Part shown: positions 43,015 to 55,361 of the stretch, piece by piece
How the letters are laid out: each line of letters begins with the position of its first letter
How positions within the stretch are numbered: position 1 is the first letter of the stretch
Assembly (NCBI GenBank): GCA_004369085.1
Contig: ML210325.1
Coordinates: forward strand, 1-64,000
DNA from: Coprinopsis marcescibilis
Lineage: Eukaryota; Basidiomycota; Agaricomycetes; Agaricales; Psathyrellaceae
Reading direction: 5' to 3'
DNA: 64,000 nucleotides
Notes under the pieces: model-generated
The model's database searches: none
Seen by the model: only the letters and a program-made list of their open reading frames with translations
What the model was told of the DNA's origin: nothing
Position numbers and translations under genes: made by a program

Positions 43015-44674
43015 CAGTGGCGTGCAAAAGTAATGCATGTGACTTGTTGCACACAGTGTTTTTGCTTCACCAATGTATATCTCGGCTTGCATGACACGTA
43101 TTGACACGAAACTTTGCATAAAGGATGTCATGTATATTTTAGTTCCATCATATGAGAATGAGAGGAAACAGTGAATACAGCGTGGAGAAACTTCAGTACA
43201 GAAAAATACATCAAAACACACAAAATTGATCTGAAGTTCATCTGTGCGGCATTCAGTAATCAGTACAACTCGAGACGGAAATCACTCACAGTTGCTTAGT
43301 ACTTGGTATAAGCTCCCTTTTCCTTGAAAAGAGCATCAATTCTCCGAGGAATTGAGTCATACAAGGACCGGATATAAGCAATATCCAGCCCTGCCCACTC
43401 CTCCTTCAATGCCACCCAAAGTTCCTCAATATTCCGTGGCTGGACTTCTCGGCGCCGGATTTGGCGATCAACCTCGTCCCATGCATGCTCGATAATATTC
43501 TGATCCGGTGATGAGGGCACCCAAGGGAGTACTTCGATGTTTTGATCATGGAACCATTTGGTGGCAAGCTTGGATGTGTGTTTTGGATCGTGATCTTGTT
43601 GAAAAATCATGGTATGTGGCTGGACTTTTCAGTCACTAAGGGAGCCTAAGAATGACTCCTCCAGAATAGACACATACTGTGCAGCATTCATGCGTCCAAC
43701 AACACGATGAAGCCACCCAGGCTCGTTGTATGACAAACATCCCCAAACTTGGATGCTGCCGCCACCATGCTTCACTGTCTTCGAGACATTCTGTGGGAGA
43801 AACTCCTCCCCAGGCCTCCTGTGGCAGTACGTCTTCCCATCTGAGCCAAAAAGATTAAACTTTGACTCATCTGTATACCAGACTTTGCGCCAAAAAAAAT
43901 TCTTCTTGTCACGGAATGTAGACGCCCACGAAAGGCGCCTGGCAATGTGTATTGGAGAGAGCCAAGGCTTCTTCCGGCACACCCTGCCATGCAGACCCTT
44001 CCGTATAAACATTCTACGGACCGTGGTAACATGCTGCTCTGGGAATAGCTTGTGTTGGACTTGAGTTGCATCACGGCACATGTTTGAGGCTATTAGCCTG
44101 CATGCACGGTGCTCTGCATGGGGAGTGATCGCCCTCAGCCTACCCGGAAATTTTGCCCTTGCATAGAAGTTGGGCTCTGGGCCCTGCTTTTCCAAGTTGC
44201 TGAAAGTCCGGGATGCAGCAGATCGCAAGACTCTGAGGGTATTCCCAATTTCTTCAAAGGTTTTCCCATCAAATTTGTGCATGTGCCATATTCTGGCTTT
44301 CTTGGTCAGGGTACATACAACCATTGGTAGAGGTGATAGAGAGTGTTTTAAGAGTTGGGTTCCAGAATTTGAGAGTATATGAGTGGAGGGGATTAAAGAT
44401 ATGGTGGTATTTGTACCACAGCCGGTGTTGCACATCAACCACCATGCATGTTTCTCACAGGCATGTAACGATGAGGTCATAGCACCATTCCCGAGAGACC
44501 ACTATGCTCAAATTCTGCGCTATGGACTCTTTAATGTCTGTAGACTATACTCATTATACCTTGTATTTTACTGTAAAATGAGTGGCTCAGAATGGCACAA
44601 TGAAAACTACCTCATTTTGTGGCGGCAAATTCGTGGGAACATTTTGATGCGTGCATTACTTTTGCACGCTACTG
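43015..44674. mobile_element. Tc1/mariner transposon
   Basis: The 1660-bp element is bounded by inverted ends CAGTRGCGTGCAAAAGTAATGCA (43,015 rightward and 44,674 leftward, one mismatch over about 23 bases). TA target duplications lie at 43,013-43,014 and 44,675-44,676. It encodes one transposase on the minus strand. Confidence 0.92.
43296..44324 (-). pseudogene. Tc1/mariner transposase with one in-frame stop
   Basis: The frame from ATG 44,324 to 43,296 would be 342 residues, the usual Tc1 length, but a TGA at 43,629-43,631 interrupts it after GSLSD; the frame is otherwise continuous. Helix-turn-helix DNA binding is at the N-terminus (KFDGKTFEEIGNTL; RRMFIRKGLHGRV). The DDE triad is visible as WYTDES, FQQDHDPKH and NIIEHAW. 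An ATG just after the stop could give only a C-terminal fragment, so this copy is probably not autonomous. The single lesion suggests fairly recent inactivation. Confidence 0.9.
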
Positions 44675-44676
44675 TA

Positions 44677-47029
44677 CATCCTGCCTAGTGCAAGAGGTAT
44701 CGGTGACATCGACACCCAGGAAGGCTTCCACTCACCATACACCAAGGAATACTGGATTTCTGGCTGTGATCTTCGCCACTGGAATTCATTGAGACAAACC
44801 AGGCGCTCACTCCTTCCAAGTTCAATTGCTTCCAAGTCCGAACAATACTGGTTCATGCAAATGTGTAACCAACATGACCTGATGCAACCAGAAGCCATTG
44901 TGGGATGTTTCTAATGGCGTCAGGGGTTGCCAGTCACTCTGAATTAACCCACCGTAAAGTAGGCCACCATGGGAGCTGTGTAGCTGTCACATGTCTTCCA
45001 GTGCATAAGTTTAACGTTCAACATGAACTTATCCAAGAAAGACAAGCGTGGTGTTTCAGTGTGAATTTCCAAACTTCACAACGTGCCTGATGTTTGGATC
45101 TACATAAGCAAGACCCACCAAGCCAATGGCATGCAGCCTAGGTGTTTCTCGTGTGTTCAAATTGAACTTTGAGGTTCAAAAAGACTAGGGAGATAAGTTG
45201 CCTAATGATCCCGCAACTTTTACTGGTGGCTCAGACTCTTTGCAACCTCAAACCAGTTCACAGCTCGGCAATGATTAATGAGGCATCATTAACAATGCCA
45301 ATTATCATCAAAACTGTCGGGTGATTATCAGGAACAAATCCTAGCAATTCGGTTGCTCTGGTTACAGAGCTATAGCCTTCTGTGCCTGAACCAGCTTTGA
45401 GCCATCCAAGGATTCCCATTCCCTCGACATACATAGCCTTCATCACCGATATGGACCACAGCTTTGCTGCATCACTCTTCCAATCGCACTCCATCACAAT
45501 ATCAAATGATTGACTTAAGTCAAGATTTATCTCAGTTGGAATACTGTCCAGGAAGTACTTAAAGGCACATTTGAGGCTCTAAGTGATAGAAGAACCCTAC
45601 GCCATGTCCCTGTCACTGAAAGATCTTACGACGCTACTCGTGGAGTGGTCCACATATAAACAGGTCAACAATGTGAGCGTCATTCTCTCTGAGTCCTGAC
45701 ATGCTGCTGACCATTGAAGCAATATAGTATGTTCAAGGTCAGCAGGCAAACCTAAGCTCTGAGGGACTTGCAAATAACGCCACATTGATTAGTCTCGATA
45801 GTAACACTAGTGGTAGGCGTGAGCTCGCAGTTGACAAGGCCTATAAATCTCTAACAAATGGCAAACGTTAAGATTGCCGACTATCTACAAACATCTCACC
45901 TTGAGGTAAGTACAATAGGTAATGAAATGACATTCCACGCAGATGTTAAAGCTGTACAACAGGTAATTCACACTTGTAGCAAAGGCCACAGCACCTATCA
46001 TATGTTTGTGTCTTATTTTCATCAGTCGGTGTTGCGCTATAGCTCCGGCATCTCAGATATACGCACCATCTCCCCGCAAACTCTCAACTGCCTTCCCACT
46101 TTTCCCGATAAACCTATCAAGCATTTGATGTCTGCAGGTTTTGCCCTATCTGCCGCCAGTGAAATCAGTGAGTGGTCAAGCACCAGCCGGATATGAAGAG
46201 GCACTCATAAGGCTGCTTCCGCATCAGTCCTCTTTCTACTCCTGTGCTGGTTTGCCTCTAGGAGATTCAGGAATTGCCATAAAGGCCGTCTGTACACCGT
46301 GTTCTTCCGCAATGGGGCTATCTACTTTGTGTCATTGACATGTGAGTTCTCCCCTTGTGCTCCGACTACCATGTATAGATAACGCCATGATACTTACAAC
46401 GAGGTCGGATCCGAACAGTAATGGCCATTACAAACACCCTGATGAACCTTTTAGCGCCCGTGAGTCTTCACTTCTGTGAGGACACATTTCATTCAAGTCT
46501 AGATCACCCTTCGTTCATTTTTAGCATGGTCTCAATCTAGTATTCATCCCGTATGCCTCTACTTATCCATTCTGTTTTGATTCAAGCCTTACCTGACTTC
46601 TTATAACACAGTGTTCAAGCTACAGCCAGTCTCATATTCTCTACCAGAATGATTCTACACCTACGACAAGCATCAGGGAAGGGACTCATCATTGGGGTAT
46701 CAAGGGCCTTGCAGCAGCTTGGTTCGCTTCAGTTCCACCACTCCAAGTCAGTCTCTGCAGACATACCCCCCAAGTCAGAGTCAAGCACCAGAAAACTATC
46801 TCAGAATAGGTGACACATTTCGTGCAGGAGACTTTGTCGCTGGAATGCAGTTTCGAAAGATGATATTTACATGTAGGGGTACTATGAGAAATAGTCGACA
46901 ATTATACAAGTACAATGTCTATAGGTAGAGAAATAAAGGTCCAGGGTTCAGATAGATCGGAGATAGAGCAATAGTGACCAGGTACTAGATGACTACAGAT
47001 AGTGATAACGGACTAAAACTTAAAACAGG
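44677..47029. other. no gene recognised, between two transposons
   Basis: Frames are short and motif-free on both strands (longest about 112 codons at 45,858-46,196). It may be older decayed repeat sequence. I cannot assign it. Confidence 0.35.
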
Positions 47030-47225
47030 TTACATGATGTGCTCAGAGAAGAAATCATTAACATCCTGTGAAAACTGATTTGAGCTGCCAGGCAGGTCCC
47101 AATATGTAACAGCCATATCTTGAAATTCAGCCAAGTCCTGTGACATCTGTGCTTGAACGCTGAATGAATCGGAGCTGGCACTAAATCATGTACTCAGCGA
47201 ACCCTGGTTCATATGCTGCGTATTC
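47030..47225 (-). pseudogene. 3' remainder of the C2H2 gene split by the CACTA element
   Basis: On the minus strand the flank just outside the transposon continues the frame of the zinc-finger gene (GQALE, then YAAYEPGFAEYMI). It then reaches a stop, or needs a one-base shift or small intron, to enter a frame reading SSDSFSVQAQMSQDLAEF. That frame runs to a TAA at 47,030-47,032 (ending FFSEHIM). The acidic, Ser/Gln-rich tail looks like an activation-type C-terminus, but this is inference. Confidence 0.6.
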
Positions 47226-47345
47226 CACTATGAACCCTCTCGCAGCTTTCTATCAGCGGAACCACCATTGAATCGAACCAGGCACTGGTTCCGCCATTGG
47301 TAAGCTGATTGCCGGAAGACCGTTGATCAGCCGTTGATCGCCATC

Positions 47346-47469
47346 CACTGCTAGGGTGCTGCTGCTCGAACATGCTCACTGCTAGTGTGCCGCTGCTTGA
47401 GCACGCTCACCGCTAGTGTGCCGCTGCTTGAGCACGCTCACCGCTAGGGTGCCGCTGTTCAACCGCTGA
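47346..47469. repeat. subterminal array, four 31-bp units (left end of CACTA element)
   Basis: Units start at 47,346, 47,377, 47,408 and 47,439 with consensus beginning CACYGCTAGKGTGCCGCTGC. Such arrays are typical transposase-binding sites in CACTA elements. Confidence 0.85.
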
Positions 47470-47600
47470 ATCCTAATGCAGTCATGGTTGATCTAGTCAA
47501 ATTTTGAAAAGAGGATTTAGGCTACAAAACTAGTAATTACAGCTGTACAAGAATAAAGAAGTAGGGTTATACATTTTCTATTGGTTGTAATTGAAATATG

Positions 47601-49927
47601 CTACAGGGTTAGACCATTCTGGTGAATCTGACGTCGTAACAAGGTAGGTGTGATCCAGATATCAGGGGTGTGGAAGGGCAACGAAAAGTTATCAGGAAAG
47701 TCAGGAATAGCTGGTGGGGTGGAGGGACACATGTTGGTGGAAGTGGTTGAGTAGTACGAGAGTGTGGAATAGAGAGAGAGATGTACATTGCATGGCGGGG
47801 TTTTATTTACAATTGAATTTACAGTCCTTTGTATATCATGTATCACTCGATATCGGAGCAGGATTCTTCCAACTGTCCAATGCATTGCTGAATGATGGAG
47901 GTCTTGTGGGTCCAATAGGCAATTTTCTTCTTCTTTTTCCGAATCATGCGAAACGCTCGTTGTCTGTCTTGTAAACATTGCAGTTTGCGCTTAGTCGCTG
48001 AAGGGAGGGACTCTTCATGTTCCAAGATTTCGGAAATGGGAGATGATGTGACAGCTTTGTTGATACAATCCTAGTAGCAGGATGTTAGCTGTAGTTCCCC
48101 TTGTCATTGCAAAAGGAAACTGTTGCTTACACGCATGGCTTGAAGATCCTGAGCAAAAGAGTATGCTGTCCGATTTGAGGCTGAGGGTAATGCTGGTGCT
48201 GGTCGGTTGATTCGAACATGACTAGAGTTGCGGGCACCGTCCTGCCGAGGCGTTGGCATATGTGTATGTGGTGGTTGGTCAATTAGAACAGGCCCTATGT
48301 TGCTGTCGCCACCCTTCTGAGACTGAGGCAGTGGAGTGGCATCACGCAGACACTTGGTTTCAAGCCTTTTCAATTCGGCCTCCAATGCACCTTCTGGCTG
48401 GCAACTCCAGCAGTTTGGAGTGGGTTCCTCCCACTGATCTTCATCAGACCATCTGAAATGCCCACGATTGTTTTCATCATCTTCGTCACTGGTGAACATG
48501 GAGCAGGTTTTGGTGTTGTCCAACACAACAGGACTCCCGAGTTGGGATGGCAATGGTGAGGGAGATGGCGATACATATTGATATGGGATGGAGTTGCATT
48601 GATACGAGTCGAAAGATGGTTGTGGCGGATTTGCATATTGCGAGGGCTTCAGGTTGTTCTCAATGATTTGGAATCGAAGGTCATTGTAGATAGGCAAACT
48701 AGAATTCTGCTGGCGTTTCCAGCGGTATGGGCATTCTGTAAGATGATTGGTAGTTGTTGGGATAGGGCAGATAGGTGTACGAGGCTCAAGGCCAGCCTTG
48801 GGAGATTCGTGCTTGACTTTGAGGGGGCAAACAGTCTTTCAATGCCCTTGCAGCAGCTTGCCAGTCTTGGAAGATTCTTGCTTTACTTTGAATTTGACGG
48901 GTGTCCGAGGCTCTGATAATTGGTCCTTTGATTTGAGAGAATGGTCTTCAGGGCTTTGCAGCTCCTGCTTCATGGCATGCTGATGGACAATGATGGAACA
49001 GAGAAGAAACTGGGTGTGGGAATTTTGGACATTTGGCACGGCTTTGAATTCAAACAGACAGGTTAAAGGTAACTAAGTACATGCAAAGGGTATCTACATT
49101 GACAATATAGTGGTAAAGCTAGGGAGATAGAATATGATACAAAATAAAAAGAGAGTGTGAGATAGGGTAAAAAGTAAAAGAAGGGTGGAGTAGATATTGT
49201 GGTTGCAATGGTGGAATGTCAGCGTCATATATAGAGATAATTTAAAGAGTGGCCTTCAAGGCTGCCCTCTTTGCTGCCCTGGCAGCCCTCTCGTTCTTGG
49301 AAGCAGCTTTGTTTATAGAAGTTGGACGAGACAACGCAGCCTTTCTTCGAGTGTTTCTCTTGTCGCTGCAAGCCCAGTGATGTGAGGCGAAAGACGGCCC
49401 TGCCACTGAAGTTTCAGGTGCGTTCTGTGTCAGAGGCTCCAAGTCCCATGGAGCTGGTGAGAAACGCCACGAAGACGACATGTCTGGCATTGGAGGAAGC
49501 AAAGGAGAAGGTGTGGGCAAAGGAGGGGGAGGCCAGGGTGAAGAACAGGCATCCTAAACATAAAAGCAGTTAATAACACCGCTTAATATACAAAATCGAG
49601 ACACACCTGGTAACTTGGGCAGTCCGTTCTGATCCAATCCTATTGCCCTAGCTCGTTTATCTCGTAGCTAAGAATGTCCGGGTCTGCTCCGTAGTAAAAA
49701 GCACTCGAACAACCACTCATTCCAATCATTTCCTCATCAATACATTTATCCGGGTCAAGTCCACCAAAAGGTGGGGTGCAAGGGCAAGGGGTTGGAACAG
49801 GCAAAGGCGGGGCTAGTGGGGTTGAGGGTGTCTGGGTGGGAGAGATCAGTGCATCGTGTCGAGTACGTGTACTCTTCCTGCACTGTCCCCTTTGGCGGTA
49901 GGTGTTAGGGTTGAATTTTGGTGGCAT
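47601..49927 (-). CDS. probable accessory gene of the CACTA element (Pro/Ser-rich, basic)
   Basis: Several minus-strand open pieces follow one another: from ATG 49,927 (MPPKFNPNTYRQRGQCRK, then Pro/Thr-rich); 49,520-49,242 (Pro-rich, then basic KRNTRRKAALSRP, NERAARAAKRAALK); 49,039-48,839; 48,697-48,104 (IYNDLRFQIIENNLKPSQY, acidic EDDENN); and 47,978-47,601. They share low-complexity, nuclear-protein-like composition and are probably exons of one gene. The joins were not resolved and may include stops. Function unknown; the location inside the element suggests a DNA-binding helper of transposition. Confidence 0.45.
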
Positions 49928-50088
49928 GTTGGGGAGACACTGAATCCGAAGCGTGTTGAGCGAGTTAACTGGCAAGAGAAAACAACAATTACCTGATGTA
50001 ATGTTGGGAAATTGGGAAGAAAGGAAGGGAAGGCCTACGGCGAACGATATTGCAAGGCGGGTGGACTGTGATGTCACTGATTGCCTGG

Positions 50089-53000
50089 CTATTCATAATC
50101 ACTGAGATCGTCAGCGACCAAAGCCTGAGCTAAGGTGCCGCTCCTGTTGATGATTGCCCATCGGCCCTTCCAGAGGATCTGTCCTACCAAGCATTGAATG
50201 GTCATGATGTCGACAATTTCGGTTCCTCCAAGCTTCCTATAGTAGTGGATATTGAGGGATGAGTGGGCAGTCACATCTTTGCACATTGCGACCTCTGCAA
50301 AAACCACAGTATCCAGTGTTTTAAGACCAAGATCTTTAGAAGGAGGAACCTGGACCATGTATATCCCCTTCAGTTGACCAAAGTACATCTTGAGGTCAAA
50401 CTCGGACCGTTTATCTCGAAGCTGAATATTCCGGTCTGCTAAGGCTTGGTACTAGGGTAGGTGTCAGAATCATCAGAGTCAACAAGTAGTGTTGCTCACA
50501 CAAATAAAAGTAGCATCACGACGGTCTGGTGCTGTTGATGTAGTTGTATCCGCTGCATGCATCAAGTCACCACACCCAAGTCGTCTGAGCCAACCCCATG
50601 AGACAACATTCTTCATGGAGCATAGCGAACGCATAGTCTTCATTGGAATGCCTTTGGCCTTCTTTGAATACCGAGTTGAGAGTGCCGAGATGAGTTTCGT
50701 TACTAGGCCGGGTCCAAGCTTGGGCTGTTCTTTTCGAGGCCATACAAGCACGTATTCTTTATCTACCATAAAAATATCAGTGAAAAGAAATTGTGACAAG
50801 GCACCGTACTTACAGTAGTTGTTGTTAGATATCACAAAATTGGATTTAGCATTCACATTGTCATCTTGAAGTCGTTTCTTGAATGATATTTCCTGAAGGC
50901 AGCCATACCTTTGTCCGATTTCTGTAAGCTGAGCAGTCGCAGTAACACGGTTTGAGAGGTTGGACCACGGAAACCGTCGGCTTGTGATGGCCCGCGATAA
51001 CTTAAGACAGTATTGCTCCATTGGGAAAGCCCAGTATACCCACATTGGCCCCATCTGCTCAATACCATCAGCAATGTGAAGTAGGGTGTGAACGGTTGTT
51101 GGGCATGTTGGCAGCCAATTGGGGGTATTCTGATAGTATAAACTTTACATATTATCATCAGTATATGCCATGATTAAGAGTGATATTAAAACTCACCTCT
51201 CGTAGTTGACCACCCATGTTTGGAATCCCTCTCGAATACAATGAATATCATTCTGTGGAATGTCAAACTGTATACACAAGTTGATAAGCTCAACCAATCT
51301 GGTGAAATGCATAGTACTTGTTGTTTAGGAACTGGCCCTCAAGGAGTATGGGCCCAAGATAACTGAACCAAAACACCCAAGTCTCAGCAGTCATCGCGTA
51401 CTTCTCCTCAGCAACATTCTGTGGACGCGATCTGAAGGAGGATGGGATTGTCGATCCTGATGCAGCAGATGCTGCTCCGATGGCATTCCATACAGTGGGC
51501 CTCAAGACATAGGGTTGGTCATGGTGATCCATCTTCTTGAATGTCCCTGTCCAAAGGTGTACAAGATTTTTCACAAGGTTCTCGAAAACCAGGTGCATGA
51601 AATCGAAGGGGAAAGATGTTGGAAATTCGAGAGACGGGAGGTGCGAAAGAATGGGAATCCCGTTAATCCCGCATGCTTTTGACTTGGCTTCGGCATCGGT
51701 AACAGTCTCGGCCATCTGGACCTTCCGGGCATGGATCATGAACTGTTGATGGTTTCAAAGGGGAAGTTTGGCAGTGTCGTACAATTGCTGGCCTTCTGGT
51801 CGAGAGTGTGGGACGTAGTACGTGGTTTGTCATCCCGACTTGAATGCGAGGCCTCGAATGGTGCACATGCGGCAGGAATAGATAGCGTTGTGGCCCTTCA
51901 TGCGCATTATCATGGCCACAGCAGGCATATCACCTGATCCAAATAGCAGGTATGCACGAAGTGTGAATAAAATTTTGAGAACACGGTGCCATGTGTCCAC
52001 TCCTTTGGCCAGCTGGAGAAGCTCAGTCACAAGAAGCCACAGATATGAGTCTGCATCCTTTGGCTTCTTGGGTCCAGGGATTACGCCAACACAGAGAACA
52101 TGCTCAAGATGGCAACGAATGTCGGGAGGAAGATTGAGATTGTAGAGAATGACTGGCCAGCAAGTCTTCTTTCGTCATTTCCAGGGGGATAATCCATCTG
52201 TGGCAAGCCCAAGGGCAATGTTGTGAACGCTGTCAAAGAATTTATGGCCATGCATGGTTCCACTGATGGTCACATTCTGTCGTCGAAGCTCCTGATATCA
52301 CTGTCCATCGTAGATGTTGCTAACAGTATTGGTGTCCGACTGAGCTGCGTATGTGTGTCGATACTCCATTTGGCGGATAGAGTCAGGGCTGAGAAACATT
52401 GACTGGAGTTGATGAGTTAATGGAAGGTAGGTGAATTGCTTTTGGGGTCGTCCAGCAGTGTTAAGCTGTGGTGCATGACAATGAGGTGCTATGAGGCCCG
52501 ACATAGCATATGCATGAATTTAGGCAGCAATCATATGCCTCAGGGCAAAATCTGGCCAAGTAGTCAACTCGGTTCTTCGAAACCTTAAGGGATGGGAGAT
52601 TGCTTGTTGGGAATACGTGCTTGAGCCTCTCATATGTGTTGTCCGTGAGATTGTTATCAACCTTCAGGGCGAAAGCCCTCAGGATCTGCTTGTCCTCTTT
52701 GCTCAGTTCAATAGCTGGTTCACAACACCTTAAGTACACGATAAATGCACAATTGCATCAAATGCACTCACTGAACTCATTCCACTGGTTTAGCATCTCC
52801 TGTGTGCTATCGTTGATGTCGTAGTCCTTGACACCTGGCGGAGTCTTGTCGTCAAATTCAAAATCACTCTCGGCATCTGCCCTGGAGTTGTCGCCATCTG
52901 AGCTATTGTCATCCCCCAAATCCGATTCCTCCGTGTCCAGAAGCTGGTTATCCCATTGAGCTGCAATGCACTCCATTGCCGCCCTGGTTGAGCCAGTTGG

Positions 53001-53300
53001 CATTATTTGAGAAATGTTGTGAGGTGGAACTTGAGGAGTTTGAGAATGGGGCATAGGCGACAAGGGTATGCTCGGACCCCCAGGTTTATCAGCATTAGGG
53101 GCCCGAATAAGCCTTTTCAAGGATCTCCTGGCCTTCTCTTGCCGACTTCGGTCCTTAGAAATGGCTACAGCTTTCTGACTCTGAGCTGGCACCATTGTTC
53201 CTTCGATATGCTTGTCGCGAATTTTAACAGCAACCATTCGGCTGCAGTGGGTGCAAAGCACCCTTACCCGATGTGGTTTTTGTTTTTTTTTGGAGACCAT
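50089..53300 (-). pseudogene. Tnp2/Plavaka-type CACTA transposase, damaged
   Basis: It starts MVSKKKQKPHRVRVLCTHC at 53,300. An acidic linker is followed by an intron near 52,770, then Tnp2-family segments: FCPEAYDCCLNSC, GRPQKQFTYLPL, HKFFDSVHNIALGLATDG, KTCWPVILYNLNLPPDIR, LLFGSGDMPAVA, TYYVPHSRPEG, FPFDFMHLVFENLVKNLVHLW, GPMWVYWAFPMEQYC. At least four in-frame TGA codons are visible, after YDGQ, SPWK, FKSG and KLPL, plus a frame change near 52,490. In related transposases the positions after SPWK and KLPL are normally Arg, consistent with CGA to TGA changes. The C-terminal part reaches about 50,089. By family the protein would cut and join the CACTA ends. Confidence 0.8.
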
Positions 53301-53519
53301 TGTCCCAGTGAGTTAAAAGGGAGCCTTGGAATATGGTAGAGAGGAATAAAGTGCAAGAGTTGTGCCACGAACAGAGTGCGTCATGAACCTGGTCATGTGA
53401 GCGTTCCCATCACATAAGTAATACCATCAAACCTGCCATGCCTCACAAGTTCTTCATTCTTCCACTACCAGTGACCACTATCCTTAATTTTCTTTTATTC
53501 AATCCTTTTACCCCACGCC

Positions 53520-54689
53520 ATGGCCAAATCTGCCTTGAAGTCGGCCTCGAAATCTGCTGGAAAGACCCTTTCTTCACAGGCTAATTCCAGCAAGCCAGCA
53601 ACCTCGAAGCGGCGTGGACGACCTCCCAAGAACACACCCGCCCAACCTGATTCCTCATCTCCTAACAACACCCTTTTGGAAGAGCAGCTTCGCATCGCCA
53701 ACAATAAGTTGTTGGAGCTTCAGACACAGCTGGCACTCGCTACCAGCAAAGTTTGAATTTTGCTGTCCCGCCCTAGTACTAATTGCTTCCCCTTCCAGAT
53801 AAACTCCAAAATCATAACGACATTGTGCCTATCTCTCAGCCTTCCGGTTCCGGAGGACGTACTGGAAAGCGTGGGTACAATATCAAAGAGAAGATGGGCC
53901 TTTCTAGCGTCCAGGGCGACAACTCTAATGACAACATTTACCGCGATTTCCGACGCACAGTACGACACGCTTGCATTTTCTTCTCTATCGATTCCAGGGT
54001 TACTTATTCAAAACAAGACAAGGAAACTATAACCAAAATTTGCAAATGTGTAAGTGATTTGATGCCATCGATACATGCTCTAATGAGGATAATAGGTTGT
54101 CAAGCAAGTTCCGTATGCGTGCAAAGAACGTTTCCCTGATTATTGGTGCACATGCGTCTATCTTATTTCCTTCCTCCACAATCAGAAACACTCCCCGTCT
54201 ACATCTAACGCAAGCTCCTCCGACGATGAGGGAGAGGATGAGGACGAGGAAGAGGAGAACACCTACAGCAGTGACAATAATTCTGCACCTCATTCAACCC
54301 AGGCCCCAGCTCCTTCCGGATCTCCCTCGACTACTACTACAACCACAACTCCTTCCGGATCTTCCCCCAGTACTACTTCACCACCATGATCGTCTTCAGT
54401 ATCACCAGCACAACCATCGAAGCCAGCCAAGAAAAAGAAGAGGCCCAATAATGACAACCTACTCTCCGAAACGGAACCGGCCGAGAGTGTATATGATGAA
54501 TCGTGCGATGGATCGTCGTCTGACGAGAGTGTTCAGTCAGGTACGGAGGCCACTAAACGTGTGTATTCTCAATGATTTAACTCTCCAACTAATACTGACA
54601 TTGTGTATGTTCTCCTAGCTCGTAAACGCAAGGCAGCCAAGTACACCAAATCGCAGAAGGGGAAGGCCAGGGCAAAGACTCCTGCCTGA
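53520..54689 (+). CDS. probable AT-hook accessory gene of the CACTA element
   Basis: From ATG 53,520 the first exon encodes a Lys/Ser-rich leader and an AT-hook (KRRGRPPKNTP) followed by a coiled-coil-like LLEEQLRIANNKLLELQTQ. Further plus-strand pieces are at 53,783-54,100 (GGRTGKRGYNIKEKMGL, IYRDFRRTVRHA), about 54,190-54,400 (acidic, then Ser/Thr-rich) and up to a TGA at 54,687-54,689 (ARKRKAAKYTKSQKGKARAK). Exon joins were not resolved; a TGA at about 54,387 lies in one candidate frame. It probably encodes a DNA-binding partner protein of the element. Confidence 0.5.
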
Positions 54690-54935
54690 GTACTTGTGCC
54701 AAGCATCTCTCCTCGAAATTCGTTTTGTTCGCTCACTTGTTGTTCCACGTTCTAGTACCCTCCACGGCTCCGGCACTTTCGTTACTTGTCCACTAGTATC
54801 CTGTTATCCACAATATTTGTACCTTATTTCGCCTATAAACCCATCTCACGCGCCATTCACGCGAAATTTTCTCCACCCACCGGCTTAGCCACTCAAAACC
54901 AGCGGCGAGAACGCCGTTGGTTTCTAATGTTCCTT

Positions 54936-55131
54936 CAGCGGTAAAAACCAACGGTGAGGACGCCATTGGAATTCACCTTTTCGTCAGCGGCGAAAACCAA
55001 CGGTGAGGACGCCATTGGAACTCACCGTTTCGTCAGCGGCGAAAACCAACGGTGAGAACGCCATTGGAATTCACCGTTTCTTCAGCGGCGAAAACCAACG
55101 GTGAGGATGCCATTGGAACTCAGCGGCAATA
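54936..55131. repeat. subterminal array, four 49-bp units (right end of CACTA element)
   Basis: Units start at 54,936, 54,985, 55,034 and 55,083, each beginning CAGCGGYRAAAACCAACGGT. A diverged half-unit precedes them. A short inverted repeat (CGGCAATA..TATTGCCG) follows at about 55,122-55,146. Confidence 0.9.
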
Positions 55132-55361
55132 TAAACGGTATTGCCGCTTGTGACCAACCGGTACGTATAACGGGTTCTGCCGCTCATTCTAAACGCCCGC
55201 TGAAACCGTTTTTATAGACCAATTGCACATTTATAAAAAGCGGGCCAGGTAAGCGGCAAGACCACTCGAGACCGCTTCAATCCAGTGGTGGAGCCGCTTA
55301 CTCTCAAGGGTTCAGCCGCTTATCTCGCCACTTGATTTAAACGGCCCGAGGGTTCATAGTG

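Larger units (their letters stand above)
47226..55361. mobile_element. CACTA transposon, Plavaka-like, 8136 bp
   Basis: The element has perfect 14-bp inverted ends CACTATGAACCCTC at 47,226-47,239 and 55,348-55,361. A 3-bp target duplication TTC lies at 47,223-47,225 and 55,362-55,364. Tandem subterminal repeats occur inside each end (47,346-47,469 and 54,936-55,131). It encodes a Tnp2-type transposase on the minus strand and two probable accessory genes. The C2H2 gene frame runs from one flank to the other across the insertion. The transposase has several stops, so this copy is probably immobile by itself. Confidence 0.93.

Noticed and set aside
54936..55131. Possible CRISPR-like array
   Set aside because: Units are contiguous with no unique spacers and lie inside a eukaryotic CACTA element; they are subterminal repeats.
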